Positions 43,205-51,361 of a DNA stretch of 64,000 nucleotides are shown here, piece after piece. The notes below the pieces were generated by a model. The model saw only the letters and a program-made list of their open reading frames with translations. It had not been told where the DNA came from and searched no databases. Where the stretch lies: NCBI GenBank assembly GCA_965214125.1, contig CBDCBA010000027.1:124001-188000 (forward strand), given 5' to 3'. Numbering within the stretch: the stretch's first letter is position 1; each line of letters starts with the position of its first letter. The position numbers were made by a program, and so were the translations under genes. The stretch comes from CBDCBA01 sp965214125 (GTDB lineage Bacteria > Planctomycetota > Phycisphaerae > Tepidisphaerales > Tepidisphaeraceae).

Positions 43205-43234
43205 CGACGCCGAACGCTTGCCCGTTCGGCGTCG
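43205..43234. terminator. Hairpin terminator between tRNA-Asn and the DCC gene
   Basis: CGACGCCGAACG-cttgcc-CGTTCGGCGTCG, 12-bp perfect stem, 6-nt loop, between two convergent transcripts. Without a U-tract, but well placed to stop both. Confidence 0.65.
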
Positions 43235-43246
43235 TCGCGTTGACGA

Positions 43247-43657
43247 TCACGTCAAAAATCGCGCCCGCTCGCTGGGCGTCGGCAGGCGGCACGCGTCGGC
43301 GTGGCCGAACCAGCGGAAGCGCCGCTTGGCGATAAAGTCGTAGCCCAAGTCGCGCAGCGGCCTCGGGATCACGCCGACGCCGCCCAGCCAGCGGTACGGC
43401 CGGTCGAGGTGCCGGGCGAGGCGGACCGTCGCCTTGCTTTTGACGTGAACGCCCGCCTCATCGACGAGCACAAGGCTGTCGCGGTAATCCGTTGGCAGCC
43501 CGGCATCCGCCAGAATCTGCCGGCCACGCTCGGATTGGAGCGTGGCGAAGCGCACGTTTTCCCGGCCGTTATGCCGGATCGTGAACTGCACGGCGCGATC
43601 GCACAGGCCGCACTCGCCGTCATAAAGCAGCAGCGGATTCTCGCGTTCGTCGGCCAC
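43247..43657 (-). CDS. DCC-family (DUF393) thiol-disulfide oxidoreductase-like protein
   Basis: 136 residues from GTG 43657. YDGECGLCDRAVQF carries the DxxCxxC-type motif of the family, then the C-terminal SLVLVDEAGVHVKSKAT and LGGVGVIPRPLRDLGYDF. Redox function is presumed. TATCAT lies 6 nt before the GTG, supporting this start over longer frames. Divergent from ispD with a 16-bp spacer. Confidence 0.87.
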   Translation of the reverse strand: MADERENPLLLYDGECGLCDRAVQFTIRHNGRENVRFATLQSERGRQILADAGLPTDYRDSLVLVDEAGVHVKSKATVRLARHLDRPYRWLGGVGVIPRPLRDLGYDFIAKRRFRWFGHADACRLPTPSERARFLT

Positions 43658-43663
43658 GTGCGA

Positions 43664-43669
43664 ATGATA
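43664..43669 (-). promoter_or_regulatory. Putative leaderless -10 (TATCAT)
   Basis: TATCAT on the minus strand with 6 nt to GTG 43657. The plus strand of the same region has AATGAT (43663-43668) 5 nt before ispD GTG 43674, so both genes may share the site. Confidence 0.45.
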
Positions 43670-43673
43670 CGCC

Positions 43674-44357
43674 GTGCCCGGCCCGGACCTCGCCGTGATT
43701 CTCCCCGCCGCCGGCCGCGCGACGCGGTTCGGTGGCGACAAGCTGTCACTCGACCTTGCCGGCCGCAGCGTGCTCGATCGGTCGGCGTCGTTGTTCCTCG
43801 ACCGGCCCGACGTGTCGGTCGTTCTCGTCGCAACCGATCGGGCAAGCGAGGTGCGGGCGGCCTTGCACCGGGAGGTGCGCGATCATCCGAAGCTTTCCTG
43901 GTGCCCCGGTGGCGAACACCGGCAGGCGACGGTGGCTGAGGCGTTGCGTTGGCTGGCCGATCGAGATCCGCCGCCGGCGTTCGTGGCCGTCCACGACGCC
44001 GCCCGGCCACTGGCGTCGCCGGCGCTGGTCGACCGCGTCCTCGCCGCCGCCCGCTCCCTTGGGGCGGCCGTGCCGGGCATGCCGGTGACGGACACGATCA
44101 AGCGAGTCGCCAACGGCCGCATCATCGAGACGCCGCCCCGGTCGGCGCTGGTGGCCGTGCAGACGCCGCAGATCGCCCGGCTGGACTGGTTCCTCGATGC
44201 CCTCGCGACCGATTTCAACCTGTCGACACTGACCGACGATGCCCAACTCCTCGAACGTGCCGGCCGCCCCGTGGCGGTGGTGGAGGGCGAGCCGACGAAC
44301 CTGAAGCTGACCCACCCCGCCGACACCGCCCGCACCCTGGCTATCCTGAACGGCTAG
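43674..44357 (+). CDS. ispD: 2-C-methyl-D-erythritol 4-phosphate cytidylyltransferase
   Basis: 227 residues from GTG 43674. N-terminal AVILPAAGRATRFGGDKLSL is the CTP-binding LPAAGxGxRxG..K motif; VAVHDAARPLAS and VPGMPVTDTIKRV match, and TDDAQLLERAG is the C-terminal signature. It makes CDP-ME from MEP in the non-mevalonate isoprenoid pathway. No ispF is next to it here. Confidence 0.95.
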   Translation: MPGPDLAVILPAAGRATRFGGDKLSLDLAGRSVLDRSASLFLDRPDVSVVLVATDRASEVRAALHREVRDHPKLSWCPGGEHRQATVAEALRWLADRDPPPAFVAVHDAARPLASPALVDRVLAAARSLGAAVPGMPVTDTIKRVANGRIIETPPRSALVAVQTPQIARLDWFLDALATDFNLSTLTDDAQLLERAGRPVAVVEGEPTNLKLTHPADTARTLAILNG

Positions 44358-44358
44358 C

Positions 44359-44432
44359 GGCCCCTTACCCCAATTGGCAGAGGGAATCGACTTAAAATCG
44401 ACTCAGTGCGGGTTCGAGTCCCGCAGGGGCTA
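44359..44432 (+). tRNA. tRNA with anticodon TAA, short variable loop
   Basis: 74 nt. Acceptor GGCCCCT (44359-44365) pairs with AGGGGCT (44425-44431) with a G-U at position 1-72; discriminator A. T8-A9, D-stem CCC/GGG, T-arm GCGGG-TTCGAGT-CCCGC. Anticodon loop CTTAAAA with TAA at 44393-44395, so it would read UUA (Leu). The anticodon stem has one A-C mismatch. The variable region is only 5 nt (TCAGT), whereas normal bacterial tRNA-Leu is class II with a long arm. Its last two bases overlap the TATCTT of the next gene. Confidence 0.75.
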
Positions 44433-44436
44433 TCTT
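44431..44436 (+). promoter_or_regulatory. Putative -10 (TATCTT) overlapping the tRNA 3' end
   Basis: TATCTT, 8 nt before ATG 44445. The first two bases are the last two of the tRNA. Confidence 0.4.
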
Positions 44437-44444
44437 GGGGCGGC

Positions 44445-45269
44445 ATGAACAAGCAACGATCGCACGACGTCGCCCCCTACTCCCTGATCCAGGACCCGAA
44501 GGAGTCGCTCGGCCCTGACCAGCGCGATTCGTGGCGGATCTTCAAGATCATGGCCGAGTTCGTCGACGGCTTCGAGACGATGGCGCGGGTGCCGCGGGCG
44601 GTCAGCGTCTTCGGCAGCGCGCGGACGAAGCCGGATCACCCGGAGTACCGGGCGGGCGTGGAGATCGGGCGGCTGCTGGCCGAGCGCGGGCTGGCGGTCA
44701 TCACCGGGGGCGGGCCGGGCATCATGGAGGCCGGCAACAAGGGGTGCTACGAGGCCGGCGGCGTGAGCGTGGGGCTGAACATCAAGCTGCCGTTCGAGCA
44801 GACGGGCAATCCCTACCAAACGGTCGGCATCGACTTCAACTACTTCTACGCCCGCAAGGTCTGCTTCGTGAAATACTCCAGCGGCTTCATCTGCCTGCCC
44901 GGCGGGTACGGCACGATGGACGAGTTCTTCGAGACGCTCACGCTCATCCAGACCATGAAGGTCAGCCCGTTCCCAGTCGTGCTCTACGACAGCGGCTACT
45001 GGGGCGGGCTCGTCGAGTGGATCAAGCGCACGCTTGAGCCCGGCGGGTACATCGACGGGGAAGACCTGGACATCTTTCGCCTCGTTGACACGCCCGAGCA
45101 GGCCGTCGACGCGGTGCTCGACGGCATCCGCGAGCCTTGGTACGGCAGCCCGATGGAGGGTGTGGTGGGCGGCGCGCCGGATGAGACGGGCGAGGGAACG
45201 CGCGAGGGGACGCCGATCGAGCACGGGGTCGAGGATGTGACGCCCGAGGAGGCGAAGCCGCAGCAGTAG
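44445..45269 (+). CDS. LOG-family (TIGR00730) protein
   Basis: 274 residues. The Rossmann fold has both family motifs: AVITGGGPGIMEAGNKG and ICLPGGYGTMDEFFE. Such proteins hydrolyse nucleoside 5'-monophosphates to base plus ribose 5-phosphate, as in cytokinin activation or purine salvage. The start is assigned by the ATG 44445 that gives MNKQRSHDVAPYSL. The C-terminal ~40 residues are acidic (GEGTREGTPIEHGVEDVTPE) and look disordered. Confidence 0.9.
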   Translation: MNKQRSHDVAPYSLIQDPKESLGPDQRDSWRIFKIMAEFVDGFETMARVPRAVSVFGSARTKPDHPEYRAGVEIGRLLAERGLAVITGGGPGIMEAGNKGCYEAGGVSVGLNIKLPFEQTGNPYQTVGIDFNYFYARKVCFVKYSSGFICLPGGYGTMDEFFETLTLIQTMKVSPFPVVLYDSGYWGGLVEWIKRTLEPGGYIDGEDLDIFRLVDTPEQAVDAVLDGIREPWYGSPMEGVVGGAPDETGEGTREGTPIEHGVEDVTPEEAKPQQ

Positions 45270-45279
45270 ATGGGGCCAC

Positions 45280-45300
45280 CTGCGACGCGTGGCGTCGCAG
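45280..45300. terminator. Hairpin after the LOG gene
   Basis: CTGCGACGC-gtg-GCGTCGCAG, 9-bp arms, perfect. No U-tract; terminator or REP-type hairpin. It ends 2 nt before the TACCGT box of the next gene. Confidence 0.55.
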
Positions 45301-45301
45301 C

Positions 45302-45307
45302 TACCGT
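45302..45307 (+). promoter_or_regulatory. Putative -10 (TACCGT) of the thioesterase gene
   Basis: TACCGT with 8 nt to ATG 45316. No Shine-Dalgarno. Confidence 0.4.
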
Positions 45308-45315
45308 GTGCTGTC

Positions 45316-45711
45316 ATGCGTGAGGATTCCGAGCAGCCGCTGTCGCAGACGATCTCGATTCGCGTGCGGTACACCGAGGTCGACGCGATGGGCTACCTGC
45401 ATCACAGCCGGTTTCTCCAGTATTTCGAGATGGGGCGCGTCGAGCTTTTGCGATCGCGCGGCGTGCGGTACGCGGACTTGGAGCGCGAGGGCGTCTTCTT
45501 CGTCGTCGTGAAGGCGGAGGTCAACTACAAGCGGCCGGCGCGGTACGACGACGAGGTGGAGTTGACGACAACCGAGGCGCGGCGGACACACGTGAAGATC
45601 GAGCACGAGTACGCCCTGCGGTGCGGCGGACTCCTGCTCGCAACGGGCAAGACGACCATCGCCTGCGTCGGTCGCGACGGGCGCCCGATGGCGGTTCCCG
45701 GCAGCTTGTAA
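45316..45711 (+). CDS. 4HBT-family acyl-CoA thioesterase
   Basis: 131 residues, hotdog fold. YTEVDAMGYLHHSRFLQYFE holds the catalytic Asp and its His-rich surroundings (family motif YxExDxxGxxxHxxYxxxFE), matching YbgC-type thioesterases; VVVKAEVNYKRPARYDDEVEL is the next conserved strand. It hydrolyses short-chain or aromatic acyl-CoA. Cytoplasmic. Confidence 0.88.
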   Translation: MREDSEQPLSQTISIRVRYTEVDAMGYLHHSRFLQYFEMGRVELLRSRGVRYADLEREGVFFVVVKAEVNYKRPARYDDEVELTTTEARRTHVKIEHEYALRCGGLLLATGKTTIACVGRDGRPMAVPGSL

Positions 45712-45717
45712 AGGTTG

Positions 45718-45957
45718 TCAGTTGCCCGTCACGAAGTTGACGACCACGCGCAGCACGAGCGCGCCGACCACCAGGAACGCCAACACGTAGGCGATGAGCT
45801 TGAGCGACTCCCACGCGAGCCGCGCCGGCGTGGGCGACTTGGTCGCCTTGTACGCCACCGCTAGGCCTGCGACGAGCGGGATCAGCAACAGCCACCAGAC
45901 GTCCCACAGCGGCGCGGGCGTGCGGAACGGCACCCAACTCAGCAGCACAGGCGTCAT
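45718..45957 (-). CDS. Small membrane protein, hypothetical
   Basis: 79 residues with two transmembrane helices (about residues 17-36 and 52-72) and a positive loop between them. Its ATG overlaps the stop of the upstream membrane protein (ATGA at 45954-45957), so the two are coupled. No recognised domain. Confidence 0.62.
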   Translation of the reverse strand: MTPVLLSWVPFRTPAPLWDVWWLLLIPLVAGLAVAYKATKSPTPARLAWESLKLIAYVLAFLVVGALVLRVVVNFVTGN

Positions 45958-46535
45958 GTCGCCCCCGCCCGGTTGGCGTTCATGCCCGAGGCGCGGGCGG
46001 CGGCGTCGATCAGGACGACCAGGTTCATCATCCCCGCGATCGCGCAGTAGAGCGTGCCGATCTCGCCGAGGCGAACGGTCGGTTTCGGGTAGCTCGCGGC
46101 CGTGTCGATGCTCAGGGCGCTGCCGCCAAGGCAGATCGGGCCGGCCATGATCTGGGCGATGTACCAGGGCGACTCCATCACCGCCTGGAATGGGCTGGCC
46201 GTCAGTTGCCAGCGTGTCGGCACGCTCACCTTCGCCCCGAACGGCACACGGGCCTTGTTGTCGGCGACGACGAGGATCTTTTGGCCCTCCTGATAGCCGG
46301 GGACGTCGATCACGCGGGCCCCGCCGATGAACAGGCCGGCGACGAACAGGAAGACAATCGCCGCGAAGGCCGCGTAACCCCGCCAGCGTTGGCCGATCAG
46401 GACAAAGCCCAGCCCCGGCACCAGCCAGCCAGCCAGGGCGACGATCGGCACGCTCGTGGTGATCGGCCGCCGCCCTGCCGCGCTCTGCCGCTGCGGGATT
46501 GAGGCGGCGGGTTCGTCGGCGGAAGGATCGGACAT
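45954..46535 (-). CDS. Membrane protein, hypothetical (DUF6677-like?)
   Basis: 193 residues: an N-terminal cytoplasmic stretch, then helices at about residues 29-48 (VPIVALAGWLVPGLGFVLIG) and 54-72 (GYAAFAAIVFLFVAGLFIGG), a soluble middle, and a last helix near 160-180. AGWLVPGLGFVLIGQRWRGY is the best-conserved part and resembles planctomycete membrane proteins filed as DUF6677, an assignment I hold weakly. TAGACT lies 31 nt upstream, so a short leader with a GC hairpin is likely. It overlaps the small membrane gene downstream. Confidence 0.6.
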   Translation of the reverse strand: MSDPSADEPAASIPQRQSAAGRRPITTSVPIVALAGWLVPGLGFVLIGQRWRGYAAFAAIVFLFVAGLFIGGARVIDVPGYQEGQKILVVADNKARVPFGAKVSVPTRWQLTASPFQAVMESPWYIAQIMAGPICLGGSALSIDTAASYPKPTVRLGEIGTLYCAIAGMMNLVVLIDAAARASGMNANRAGAT

Positions 46536-46566
46536 CGGCGGTGAACCCGCGCAACGGCGGGTGCAG

Positions 46567-46572
46567 AGTCTA
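46567..46572 (-). promoter_or_regulatory. Putative -10 (TAGACT) with short leader
   Basis: TAGACT on the minus strand, 31 nt before ATG 46535; the implied leader of about 24 nt can form ACCCGC-cgtt-GCGGGT-type pairing. Confidence 0.35.
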
Positions 46573-46585
46573 GGGCGAGGCCGAG

Positions 46586-46963
46586 TTAGACCGTCAGGTT
46601 CGCCTCGTTCTGCTCGGGCTCCAGATTGTCGGGCGTCTCGGCCGGAGCTTCGGTGAGGACGTCGAGGTGGGTGTACTCGTCGAGGTTGAACGTGAAGATC
46701 TCGCCGTCGTTCTTCTTCATCACAAGCCGGTCGAGCCAGAGCTTGTCGCCGCGGCTGTGGGCGTACCAACTGCCGGTCTGCTTCTGCTCGTACCGGACGA
46801 CGGTGCCGACGTGCTCGGTGCCCCAGGAGTAGTCGCGGGCGGCAATCTGCTGCACGACGCGCACCATCGCGCCGGGGCGCAGCCGGCCGCGAACGTTCGG
46901 GTCCATCACGCTGCTGCCGGCACGCTCTGCGACGCCGGGGGAACTGTCGGGGGTGTCTGCCAT
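46586..46963 (-). CDS. Hypothetical protein with SH3-like middle region
   Basis: 125 residues, soluble. The middle (residues 27-65, LRPGAMVRVVQQIAARDYSW and TVVRYEQKQTGSWYA) looks like an SH3-like beta barrel with a GTVV core. Ends in an acidic stretch (AETPDNLEPEQNEANL). Function unknown. TATAAT lies 10 nt before ATG 46963 and contains the murJ stop codon. Confidence 0.6.
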   Translation of the reverse strand: MADTPDSSPGVAERAGSSVMDPNVRGRLRPGAMVRVVQQIAARDYSWGTEHVGTVVRYEQKQTGSWYAHSRGDKLWLDRLVMKKNDGEIFTFNLDEYTHLDVLTEAPAETPDNLEPEQNEANLTV

Positions 46964-46973
46964 GTGCGGCGGC

Positions 46974-46979
46974 ATTATA
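46974..46979 (-). promoter_or_regulatory. Consensus -10 (TATAAT) overlapping the murJ stop
   Basis: TATAAT on the minus strand, 10 nt before ATG 46963. The TAA of murJ is bases 3-5 of this hexamer (the codon before it is CTA). Confidence 0.5.
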
Positions 46980-48591
46980 GCGGGGCGCGGCGCGATACAA
47001 GCAGACGTGTTACGCCAAAGTAGACGCCCGCCCCCACCGCCATGACTGCTGCCAAACGCAGGGCCGATGCAGTCATCGTCTCGCCGATCGGCCAAATGGG
47101 CAGCAGGCGCATCAGCAAACAACCGCCGACCATCGCCGCCGTCGCTAGGAGCATCACGCCCACCGGCCGCAGGCTTTGCCGCAAGCCCAAACCATCGAGA
47201 CGTTTTGAGAGCAGCCACGTCATCACGATCGCCTGGATGCTGAAGCTCACGAGCGTTCCCGCAGCCATGCCGACCTCGCCCCACGGACGCGGCAACAGCC
47301 AGAGCAACGGCAGCTCGATCGCAATGTTCAGGCCGAGGTTGATCGCTGCCCAGATCATCGGCGTGCGCGTGTCGTGCAGGGCGTAGTAGGCGCGGTTGAG
47401 GATCTGCTGCACGCTGAACGCCCAGATCGCGGCGGAGTACACGGCCACACTCGCGGCGACCAGGCGTGTGTCCTCCGGCGTGAACAGGCCCCGCTCGAAG
47501 AGGACGCGCGTGGCGTCGGTCGAGACGAGCACCAGCCCCGCGCTCGCCGGCAGGCCGATGAATAGCGCCGCCTCCAGCCCACGCCGCAGGCCGTCGCGAA
47601 AGGCATCGTTGCGGCCGTGATCCACAGCGGCGTCGCGTGAGAGCTTCGGGAAGATCGCCGTCGCCAACGCGATCGCGAAGACGCCCAGCGGGAACTGGTA
47701 GAGGAATTGCGCCCAGTTCAGCCGCGCCGCCGCCCCGGCAAGCATCGGGAACCCCCACCACCCGCCCAGCGCCGCCCCCTCGGGTGCGGCAAGGAAGAAG
47801 GCGATCCCCTTGTCGAGCAGCACGCTGATCTGCAACACGCCCGCCGACAGCGCCACCGGCAGGCTCAGCAGGAGCATCTTGCGGGTCGTCGGCGTGAGGA
47901 TCGGCGCCCGCACGTTGAAGCGGAAGCCGACCGCCCGCAGGCCCGGCCACAGGAGCAGGACCTGCAACGCTCCGCTCACCAGCACCGCCACCGCCAGCCA
48001 GAGCGTTGCCGTCGCCCGCCCCGCCTCGGTCGCGAGGTTGAAGACGAACCACGCCGCGACGATCGCCGCAATCAGGCAGAGGTTCAACAACACGCTCGCC
48101 GCCGCGGGCGCCGCGAATTTCTCGTGGACGTTCAGAATCCCGCCCAGGAAGGCCGCCCCGCAAATGAGCACGACGTACGGCAGCATGATTGCCGCCAACA
48201 CGACCGCCAGCCGGTAGTCCGCACGCTCGATACCCGCCAGCCACGCGATGCCGAGCACCGCCTCGCCGACGAGCACGATCCCCGTCAGCATCACGACGAG
48301 CAGGTTGACGCTGCCCTGCGCGAACGCGCGGGTGCTGTCGGCATCATCGGCCGCCTGAAGTCCGCGGGCGTAGAGCGGGATGAACGCCGCCGAGATCGCT
48401 CCCTCGCCGAAGAGCTTGCGGAACAGGTTGGGGATCGTGAAGGCGAAGGTGAACGCCGACCAAACCGGCCCCGCCCCGAACGCCGCCGCCGCCAGCACCT
48501 CGCGGCCGAGCCCCAGCAGACGGCTGCCGAGCGTGATCAGCCCGATCAGCTTCGCGTGCGACAGAAAGCTGCGTGCCGACGTCCGTGTCAT
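46975..48591 (-). CDS. murJ: Lipid II flippase MurJ
   Basis: 538 residues with about 14 transmembrane helices. MurJ signatures: ITLGSRLLGLGREVLAA, FTFAFTIPNLFRKLFGEGA, AAFIPLYARG, and the helix-7 region LPVALSAGVLQISVLLDKG. It flips the peptidoglycan precursor lipid II across the inner membrane and is essential in most walled bacteria. TAAGCT lies 9 nt before ATG 48591. The next gene on the strand starts 11 nt after its stop. Confidence 0.95.
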   Translation of the reverse strand: MTRTSARSFLSHAKLIGLITLGSRLLGLGREVLAAAAFGAGPVWSAFTFAFTIPNLFRKLFGEGAISAAFIPLYARGLQAADDADSTRAFAQGSVNLLVVMLTGIVLVGEAVLGIAWLAGIERADYRLAVVLAAIMLPYVVLICGAAFLGGILNVHEKFAAPAAASVLLNLCLIAAIVAAWFVFNLATEAGRATATLWLAVAVLVSGALQVLLLWPGLRAVGFRFNVRAPILTPTTRKMLLLSLPVALSAGVLQISVLLDKGIAFFLAAPEGAALGGWWGFPMLAGAAARLNWAQFLYQFPLGVFAIALATAIFPKLSRDAAVDHGRNDAFRDGLRRGLEAALFIGLPASAGLVLVSTDATRVLFERGLFTPEDTRLVAASVAVYSAAIWAFSVQQILNRAYYALHDTRTPMIWAAINLGLNIAIELPLLWLLPRPWGEVGMAAGTLVSFSIQAIVMTWLLSKRLDGLGLRQSLRPVGVMLLATAAMVGGCLLMRLLPIWPIGETMTASALRLAAVMAVGAGVYFGVTRLLVSRRAPL

Positions 48592-48681
48592 GCAGGCCGC
48601 AGCTTAGTGGGGCGACCGGCATTAGCTACCGGCGGAGAAACGGGTTGCGAACTTGGCGGCGAAGTCCAAAATGGACCCATC

Positions 48682-49479
48682 ATGTTCGGAATCGTTCTCG
48701 CGTTGCTCTTGGCAAGCTCTTCGGAGTCGTCCGGGTCGGTGCGTTGGGTGCCGACAGCGGATGCGCCCGCCGCCGTCGTGCAGGCGTACGAGGCGGCGCT
48801 CGCCCGGCTGAAGCCCGACGGCGAGGACGCTCCCCCTGCGGTCACGGAACACAACGTGGCCGCGTGCGCGGCGGAGATCGGGCGGCTCGAAACGTTGTTG
48901 CCGCGCCTCGAGAAAGGCGTATTCAATCCGCGTGCTGAGCTGCCGTGGACCGACCGCAACGGCCGCATTTACTTTCGCTCGCGACCCGCCAAAGACGATG
49001 CCATTGCCGCGACCAAGGCGGCGCTCGACGCGGCGCGGCAAGCGCTGATCGAGCAGCGCGTCGAGTTGGCGGCGGACAAGCGGGAGATAGACCCGCAGGC
49101 AATGCAAGTCGCCACCTCGCCCTGGCCGCGCCTGGAGGATGCGGCGGACCTGGTCGGGTTCGTCGGGGAAATCGACCTCGTGGCGACGGTCGCGCAGCGG
49201 ATCGATGGGAAGTCGCTCGTCATTCACCTCACTTACCAACAGCAGGTTGGCGGGAGCGCGATGTTCGCCATGACGAAGACGGCCACCCACGTGCTGCTGC
49301 TTGATCGGGTGGCCGACGCCGACGCGGTGGAGGTGGGCAGCGACCTCCCGCTGCGCGGCCTGTACGCCTGCTGCGACGAGTTCGCGTTCCTCACGACGGC
49401 GGGCGAGTCGGACGCGATCCCCCGCCTCGTCCGCCTCGCCGACAGTGGCTGGGTGACGCCGGCAGCGGAAGGTGACTGA
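48682..49479 (+). CDS. Hypothetical protein with signal peptide
   Basis: 265 residues. The N-terminus (MFGIVLALLLASSSESS) may be a short signal. The rest is mixed alpha/beta with no recognised domain; CAAEIGRLETLLPRLEKGVF and EDAADLVGFVGEIDLVATVA look helical and strand-like. CAAAAT is 9 nt before ATG 48682 (weak). It overlaps nothing and is divergent from murJ. Confidence 0.55.
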   Translation: MFGIVLALLLASSSESSGSVRWVPTADAPAAVVQAYEAALARLKPDGEDAPPAVTEHNVAACAAEIGRLETLLPRLEKGVFNPRAELPWTDRNGRIYFRSRPAKDDAIAATKAALDAARQALIEQRVELAADKREIDPQAMQVATSPWPRLEDAADLVGFVGEIDLVATVAQRIDGKSLVIHLTYQQQVGGSAMFAMTKTATHVLLLDRVADADAVEVGSDLPLRGLYACCDEFAFLTTAGESDAIPRLVRLADSGWVTPAAEGD

Positions 49480-49512
49480 CCGTCAACGCTCCCGCCGGGC
49501 TTCACATGCTCT

Positions 49513-49890
49513 TCACATGCTGTAGAAGAACCTGGCCTCGGTGATCTTGCCATCCTTGACCGTGTAGAGGCACATCTCCTCCGCGTTCATGCGCTGCCCT
49601 TTCATCGGGCCGTCCTTGTGGGTGACGTCGATGCTCATGGAGCAGATGAACTGGTCGTCGTGCGGGTACGGCTCGCCGCAGGTGCCGCCGTGGATCTCCT
49701 GGTGCTCGCCCATCTCGTCGTGCATTTTTAGGATCGCGTCCTTGCCGCGCGTCTCGCGGCCGCTTGTGCCGGGCATCTCCATCGCCTCGATCTGCACGGC
49801 ATCGTCGGCGTAAAGCTCTTCGACGGCCTGGCGGTACTCGAGCTTGCTGCAAAGTTCGGTGAGTCGCTTGGCGACCTGCATCGTGTCCAT
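49513..49890 (-). CDS. SnoaL-like (NTF2-fold) protein
   Basis: 125 residues from ATG 49890. A small NTF2-like domain: VAKRLTELCSKLEYRQAVEELYADDAVQIE at the start, then HKDGPMKGQRMNAEEMCLYT and the terminal FFYSM. SnoaL-like proteins are common hypotheticals, often with ring-opening or unknown catalytic roles. No ribosome site is visible. Confidence 0.72.
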   Translation of the reverse strand: MDTMQVAKRLTELCSKLEYRQAVEELYADDAVQIEAMEMPGTSGRETRGKDAILKMHDEMGEHQEIHGGTCGEPYPHDDQFICSMSIDVTHKDGPMKGQRMNAEEMCLYTVKDGKITEARFFYSM

Positions 49891-50010
49891 GGAAAATGCC
49901 CTGATGTTGAGGTGGGAACCGGCGCGGCGCGACTGCCGCGTCCGGTCAAGGTATCGGCACAAACCGCAATGTTGCAACATCCCCCGGCGGTGCCCCGATC
50001 CAAACCAGCG

Positions 50011-51326
50011 CTAAGGCTTCGCCGCGAACGCGGACTGTTGCGGTTTGGTCGTCTCCGCCTCCTCGCCCGCCTCAGCGAGCGTCGCGAGTTTGCGGAGGCC
50101 GGGGAAAAGGCCGCTCCAGGCGAGGACGACGACAATCGTCCCGACGCCGCCGCTGACGACGCTGAAGACGGGGTTCGTCAGTTGGGCCACCGTGCCGCTC
50201 TCGAAGCCGCCGAGCTGGTTGGAGCTGCCGATGAAGACCGCGCTGACCGCGCTGACCCGGCCGCGCATCGCGTCGGGTGTGGCGAGCTGGATCAGGGTTT
50301 GCCGCACGACCACGCTCACATTGTCGAAGACGCCGGTGAGAAAGAGCATTGCCATCGAAAGCCAGAAGCTGGTCGAGAGGCCGAAGACGATTGTGGCGAC
50401 GCCGAAGCCGGCGACGCTCAGGAGCATCGTCCAGCCGGCGCGCTTCATCGGCGGCAGGAACGTGAGGACCATTGCCATCGACACCGCCCCGGCGGCGGGC
50501 GCGGCCCGGAGCCAGCCCAGGCCCTGCTCGCCGACACCCAGGATGTCAGTCGCGAAGATCGGCAGCAGGTAGACCGCCCCGCCGAGCAGGACGGCGAACA
50601 GGTCGAGGCTGATCGCTCCGAGGACGATCTTCTTGCGCCACACAAACGCCACGCCTTCGCGCAGGTCGGCGACGATGCCGGGCAGCCCCTTGGCCGACTT
50701 CCCCGGCTCCGGCCGCGTCTCGGCGCGGAGCGTGGCGACGACGACCATGAAGAGCATTGTCGACGCCGCCGCCAGGAAGTAGGCGGCGGGCAGGCTCCAC
50801 GCGATCACGACCCGCCGACGGCCGGCCCGATGAGCCCGCTGATCTGCCCGCCGCTCGTGCGCCACTTGACGGCGTTCTCGAAAATGTCCCGCGGCACGAG
50901 CATCGGCAAGAGCGCCGCCCGCGCGGGCCACGCCAGCCGCAGGAAGGCCGAGTCGAGCAGGAGCAGCGCGTACATCCAGCCGATCGAGCCTTGGCGCCAC
51001 GACAGCAGCCCGAGGCCGACACTCGTGAGCGTGGTGCCGGCCATGCCGACGAGCATGACGTGCCGCCGGTCGACCCGGTCCGCCAGGACGCCGGCCGGCA
51101 GCGTGAGGATGAGCATCGGGATCGCCTGCATCAGTGCGACCCACGCCAGGCTCATCGCCTGCTCGGTGCGCTGGTAGACCTCCCAGCCGATCGCCAGGCC
51201 CTGGCCCGCTGTGCCGATGTTCACGAGCAGCCCGGCGACGAGGTAGTTGCGAAACGCCGCCTCCCGCATCGCCGCGAAGGGATCGTGCGTGGCGCGGAGG
51301 CTGGTCGGCAGGGGCGGTTCCGGCAT
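50011..51326 (-). pseudogene. MFS exporter, split by a one-base frameshift
   Basis: Two frames join into one 12-helix MFS exporter of about 437 residues. The first (to a TGA at 50805) runs from MPEPPLPTSLRATHDPF to SGGQISGLIGPAVGG; the second continues with VVIAWSLPAAYFLAAAST through the second half to FPGLRKLATLAEAGEE. One more G in the GGG run (50811-50813 on the plus strand, CCC) would restore a continuous PAVGGVVIAW, as expected for this family of MFS exporters. The break is in loop/helix 6. It could be a sequencing error or a true loss of function. TAGACT lies 12 nt before ATG 51326. Confidence 0.72.
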
Positions 51327-51348
51327 CGAGGGCGGCGGAGTCTACGGG

Positions 51349-51354
51349 TAGGCT
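51349..51354 (+). promoter_or_regulatory. Putative leaderless -10 (TAGGCT)
   Basis: TAGGCT with 7 nt to ATG 51362. A mirrored AGTCTA (51339-51344) gives TAGACT for the divergent MFS gene, so the two boxes face away from each other. Confidence 0.45.
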
Positions 51355-51361
51355 GGCGTTC

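Noticed and set aside
43205..43234. An intrinsic terminator with U-tract
   Set aside because: The stem is good but no T-run follows; kept only as a likely hairpin terminator.
50011..51326. Two separate half-size MFS genes
   Set aside because: Each half lacks the other six helices, and the join is at one base in a homopolymer; a single broken gene is simpler.
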